Below are positions 61,432 through 64,000 of a DNA stretch of 64,000 nucleotides, piece after piece. The first letter of the stretch is position 1. Every line of letters begins with the position of its first letter. Location of the stretch: contig UQCM01000007.1 of assembly GCA_900539525.1 (NCBI GenBank), forward strand, positions 1 through 64,000, in the 5' to 3' direction. The notes under the pieces were generated by a model. That model was given only the letters and a program-made list of their open reading frames with translations. It did no database searches and was not told the origin of the DNA. Source of the DNA: an uncultured Blautia sp. Lineage in GTDB: Bacteria; Bacillota; Clostridia; Lachnospirales; Lachnospiraceae. The position numbers and the translations under genes were made by a program.

Positions 61432-62481
61432 TTACAGCAATGGCTGATATGCTTCGATACTGACATCTTCAAAGGTACTCATCCCATTATATACGGCGCA
61501 TGCCATGTCCAGGATCGGGAAGTATACAACGGCACCTGTGCCTTCTCCCAGACACATATCTGCGTGAAGCGTTGCAGACAGCCCCATACGGTCAAGGATC
61601 ATCTCCGCCGCCGGCTCTTTAGAAACATGTGAAGCCAGCATATATTCCTTTACTGCCGGGCAGATCACAGCAGCGGCAAGTGCCGCCACGGCAGAGATAA
61701 ATCCATCGATAACGATCGGAACATGAAAAACTGCGCCTCCCAGGAACACACCTGTAAGCCCTGCAAGATCAAAGCCACCCACTTTTGCAAGCACATCCAC
61801 CCCATCAGAAGGATCCGGCTGATTCAGAGCAACTGCTCTGTGTATGGCGCTGATCTTCCGGGTGAGTCCCTCCGTTGATAGTCCGGCACCCCGTCCTGTC
61901 ACCTTTTCCACAGGCTCATCTAAAAGAACTGACGCCACCGCACTGCTGGTAGTCGTATTTCCGATTCCCATTTCTCCTGTAGCTATGATCTGATATCCCT
62001 TATCCTTCAGCTCCCCCACCATATCCATGCCTGTTTCAATCGCATGCAGGGCCTCTTCCCGTGTCATGGCCGGTTCTTTTGTCATGTTCTTCGTGCCACA
62101 GGCGATTTTTCTGTTTATGAGGCAGGTATCTCTTGCGATCCCGATATCGATTGGAAAGATATCCGCTCCGGCTGCGTGACACAGAATACTGGCTGTTGCT
62201 TTTTTCCTCAGAAAGTTTTCCGAAACAATTGCTGTAACCTCCTGTCCTGACTGTGTCACACCTTCTTCAACAACTCCATTATCCGCACACATGATAATCA
62301 GTGCCTTCTTTTCCAGCCTGATATCATGTGTTCCTGTAATACCGGCAATCTTTACCAGTGCATCTTCCAGCTTCCCCAGGCTGTGAAGAGGTTTTGCAAT
62401 GCTGTTCCAGCGTCTTGCGCACAGTTCCATTGCTTTTTCATCCGGTAACTGTATCCTTTTTAATGCATCTTCCAGATTCAT
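61432..62481 (-). CDS. cobT: Nicotinate-nucleotide-DMB phosphoribosyltransferase
   Basis: A 349-aa CobT. ATG 62481 has AGGAGG seven bases upstream. Conserved segments are CADNGVVEEGVTQSGQEVTAIV, GEMGIGNTTTSSAV and GFISAVAALAA, with the catalytic Glu in the GEGTGAVVYFPILDMA tail. It activates the lower-ligand base for cobalamin. It is the first gene of the cob run, preceded by a terminator. No B12 riboswitch is seen in the 114 nt between that terminator and the start. Confidence 0.94.
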   Translation of the reverse strand: MNLEDALKRIQLPDEKAMELCARRWNSIAKPLHSLGKLEDALVKIAGITGTHDIRLEKKALIIMCADNGVVEEGVTQSGQEVTAIVSENFLRKKATASILCHAAGADIFPIDIGIARDTCLINRKIACGTKNMTKEPAMTREEALHAIETGMDMVGELKDKGYQIIATGEMGIGNTTTSSAVASVLLDEPVEKVTGRGAGLSTEGLTRKISAIHRAVALNQPDPSDGVDVLAKVGGFDLAGLTGVFLGGAVFHVPIVIDGFISAVAALAAAVICPAVKEYMLASHVSKEPAAEMILDRMGLSATLHADMCLGEGTGAVVYFPILDMACAVYNGMSTFEDVSIEAYQPLL

Positions 62482-62595
62482 CTCATTTCCTCCTGTATAC
62501 TCTGGTTTAAGTGTCAAAAGTCCGAATTCACGCCATGCTTGCATAGCAGTGGATGAGAGACTTTACCAGTTTTACCATCTGAATCATACTTTACG

Positions 62596-62624
62596 AAAAA
62601 AACTGCCGCAGAAATGCAGCAGTT
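62596..62624 (-). terminator. Terminator of the CW-repeat lysozyme-like gene
   Basis: AACTGCTGC and GCGGCAGTT pair with one mismatch around ATTTCT and are followed by TTTTTTTC. It lies about 10 nt after the stop of the upstream gene. Confidence 0.8.
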
Positions 62625-62633
62625 CTTTTCATT

Positions 62634-64000
62634 TTAAAGACGGCTAAGTGCGTCATTCATTTCCCTTGTATATCTGCTTACGTAGGTAGGGTATTGCTTG
62701 ATTCTGTATTTATAAAGCTTCTTTAAAAAATCTGTATTCGTTGTTGCATCTGTTATGCCTGCACTCCTTACCGCCTGGGCTGCTGTGTAGGCACCATGCT
62801 GGATAGAATAGCTGAACACGGCTCCTCTCACCACATATGGACGATTTTCAAGATGGATTCCCCATACCTGAAGCTGCTTTTCCACCGGCTGATAATACTC
62901 CTGCATGGCAAAGGCATCCTGATAGTTTTTAAACACAAAAGGATATGCATCATAAATCGATGTCCATGCCTTGTAAAATTTTGTATTTCCCTCAAGCTTT
63001 TCCTGATATTTTACAGTATTGCTCCATTTTGCATACGGTGCAAAAGGTTCAAACACCACCGGATCTCTTTCATAACAGTATTTCACCAGTGGAATCAGTG
63101 AATACCTTCTATCGAACTGGTATTTCCCGCAGGCATTTCCATTATCGCCGCCCACCTGCCGGTAGCCGTCAAGTCCCGACTCATACAGGGTAAAGAACAG
63201 CATATCATCCGGTGTACTGGATGTCGTGGCAATTTTGGTGCAGATACCGCTTTCATTGATCGAATAGGATATCTCATTGACCGTCACTACCCGGCTCTTC
63301 TGCATGATACCGAATTCATCAAAGTAGTAAAGCTTTCCCCCGATGGAACCCAGCCCTTTCGCAATCGCCCCTGTATTCCGTGTGCAGTAATAGGTATTCC
63401 CCATAAAGGTCTGCCAGCCCTTCTGGAGTACCCCCTTATTGCTGAACAGATACGTCTGATCACCGATATCACGAATTCCTTTGTAGATTCCCTCGCCTGT
63501 AGTAGCATAATACTGCCTGTTGCCAACAGAGAACCATCCAAGCTTTAACTTTCCGTTTTTTTCTGAGAGGTAAAAATCTTTTTTACTTAAATGCTGCCAT
63601 CCTTTCAGTGCAGCACCATACTGTTTTCTTCCATTGGAGAAATAATAATATTCACCATCGATGATCTGCCATTTCAGCAGCATCACTCCATCTGCATCCA
63701 GATAGTATTTCTTTCCACGGTATTTCAGCCAGCCTGTGACCTTCTTTCCCTGTGGAGTATAATAATATCTTTTGCCTTGAATCGTCTGCCATCCTCCCCT
63801 GAAATCAGGGATCCTCTTTCCGTCCTCCCCGTAAAAATCCTTTCCGTGCCAGCGATTGATAATACGGGCACCATTTTTTCCCACATAATAGCTTCCTATC
63901 TTCCTGTTCCTGACAAGTTCTCCCCTGGAATCATAATAGTAATACTTGCCATCCTGCTGTTTCCATGCTGCTTCCGCCTTGACCGGCAGCAATACCAGAA
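62634..64000 (-). CDS. CW-repeat surface protein with lysozyme-like C-terminal domain (partial)
   Basis: The gene runs off the right edge; the visible 455 residues begin in the tail of a signal peptide (LVLLPVKAEA). Nine or so CW repeats (W..YYY, FRGGWQ, YYLDADGV) occupy the first 245 residues and match those of the 8695-10113 protein closely, including the FYGEDG insert. The last 200 residues start DMLFFTLYESGLDGYRQVGG and contain NGNACGKYQFDRRYSLIP; the ESG..G...G.YQF layout resembles lysozyme-like domains of phage and Firmicute cell-wall hydrolases. That call is by eye and is moderate. A role in wall turnover or defence against other bacteria is inferred. Confidence 0.8.
   Translation of the reverse strand, partial: LVLLPVKAEAAWKQQDGKYYYYDSRGELVRNRKIGSYYVGKNGARIINRWHGKDFYGEDGKRIPDFRGGWQTIQGKRYYYTPQGKKVTGWLKYRGKKYYLDADGVMLLKWQIIDGEYYYFSNGRKQYGAALKGWQHLSKKDFYLSEKNGKLKLGWFSVGNRQYYATTGEGIYKGIRDIGDQTYLFSNKGVLQKGWQTFMGNTYYCTRNTGAIAKGLGSIGGKLYYFDEFGIMQKSRVVTVNEISYSINESGICTKIATTSSTPDDMLFFTLYESGLDGYRQVGGDNGNACGKYQFDRRYSLIPLVKYCYERDPVVFEPFAPYAKWSNTVKYQEKLEGNTKFYKAWTSIYDAYPFVFKNYQDAFAMQEYYQPVEKQLQVWGIHLENRPYVVRGAVFSYSIQHGAYTAAQAVRSAGITDATTNTDFLKKLYKYRIKQYPTYVSRYTREMNDALSRL

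Noticed and set aside
62482..62633. Possible B12 riboswitch before cobT
   Set aside because: Only 114 nt separate the terminator from the start codon, and no B12-box pairing of the expected size was found.
1..64000. CRISPR arrays, tRNA or rRNA genes, prophage or integrase genes
   Set aside because: None were seen. The repeats found are dispersed inverted-repeat elements rather than evenly spaced direct repeats, and no recognisable integrase, capsid or Cas gene is present.

Overview
The window reads as chromosomal DNA of a spore-forming, low-to-moderate GC Firmicute of the class Clostridia, most likely family Lachnospiraceae. The evidence is a small acid-soluble spore protein, GerW and YlbJ sporulation genes, strong AGGAGG ribosome sites, and a his cluster with short HisG plus HisZ. 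A large secreted sialidase, glucan-binding-type (CW) repeat proteins and BspA-like leucine-rich repeats point to a mucin-associated gut commensal of the [Ruminococcus] torques/gnavus (Mediterraneibacter) type. That genus guess is inference only. Most genes lie on the minus strand.

Layout. 1-10.5 kb is a cell-surface block: a 48-aa double-glycine leader peptide gene, a 2,683-aa Calx-beta/LRR surface protein, a CW-repeat protein with a phosphodiester glycosidase domain, and a small membrane protein. 10.5-15.6 kb is a histidine operon (hisZ-G-D-B-IE) with a consensus sigma-A promoter and a strong terminator. 15.6-24.2 kb holds two compact runs of RNA-modification and housekeeping genes (recU, two pseudouridine synthases, ygiQ, rsmF, a small alarmone synthetase). 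24.2-28 kb has an M23 peptidase, ylbJ, a DivIVA-like coiled-coil gene, coaD and rsmD. 28.2-37.4 kb is a phosphate island (pstSCAB-phoU, phoPR, a Na/Pi transporter and an mgsA-like gene) with a Pho-box-like repeat before pstS. 37.7-43 kb carries a spore protein and a 1,614-aa modular sialidase. 43-51 kb has a DUF6465 gene, recG, a DAK2 kinase, asp23, rpmB, gerW, DUF2953 and a NUDIX gene. 51-57 kb is cell division (PBP2-like, FtsW/RodA-like, U32 peptidase, zapA). 57-62.5 kb is ruvAB and a cobalamin nucleotide-loop operon (cobT-U-S-U'-C). The window ends inside a second CW-repeat protein with a lysozyme-like C-terminus.

The least expected structure is a family of miniature inverted-repeat elements, present in about ten copies. 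Full copies are 153 bp and begin GTAACTGTTCAGAGTC with an inverted copy at the other end. Internally they carry several hairpins. At least five copies are flanked by perfect or 7/8 direct repeats of 8 bp, so they look like non-autonomous transposons. They sit at gene ends: one supplies the last codons and stop of ruvB, one sits in the rpmB terminator, and in others the duplicated target contains stop codons. No transposase is present in the window.

The two giant secreted proteins (2,683 aa and 1,614 aa) share a C-terminal LRR module and their promoters share sequence boxes (ACAGTTGTAA and GTCGAA), which suggests common regulation and a common mode of surface retention without an LPXTG signal. 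The GG-leader peptide directly downstream of the larger one is the best candidate for an undescribed secreted-peptide system, but its exporter, if any, would lie outside this window.
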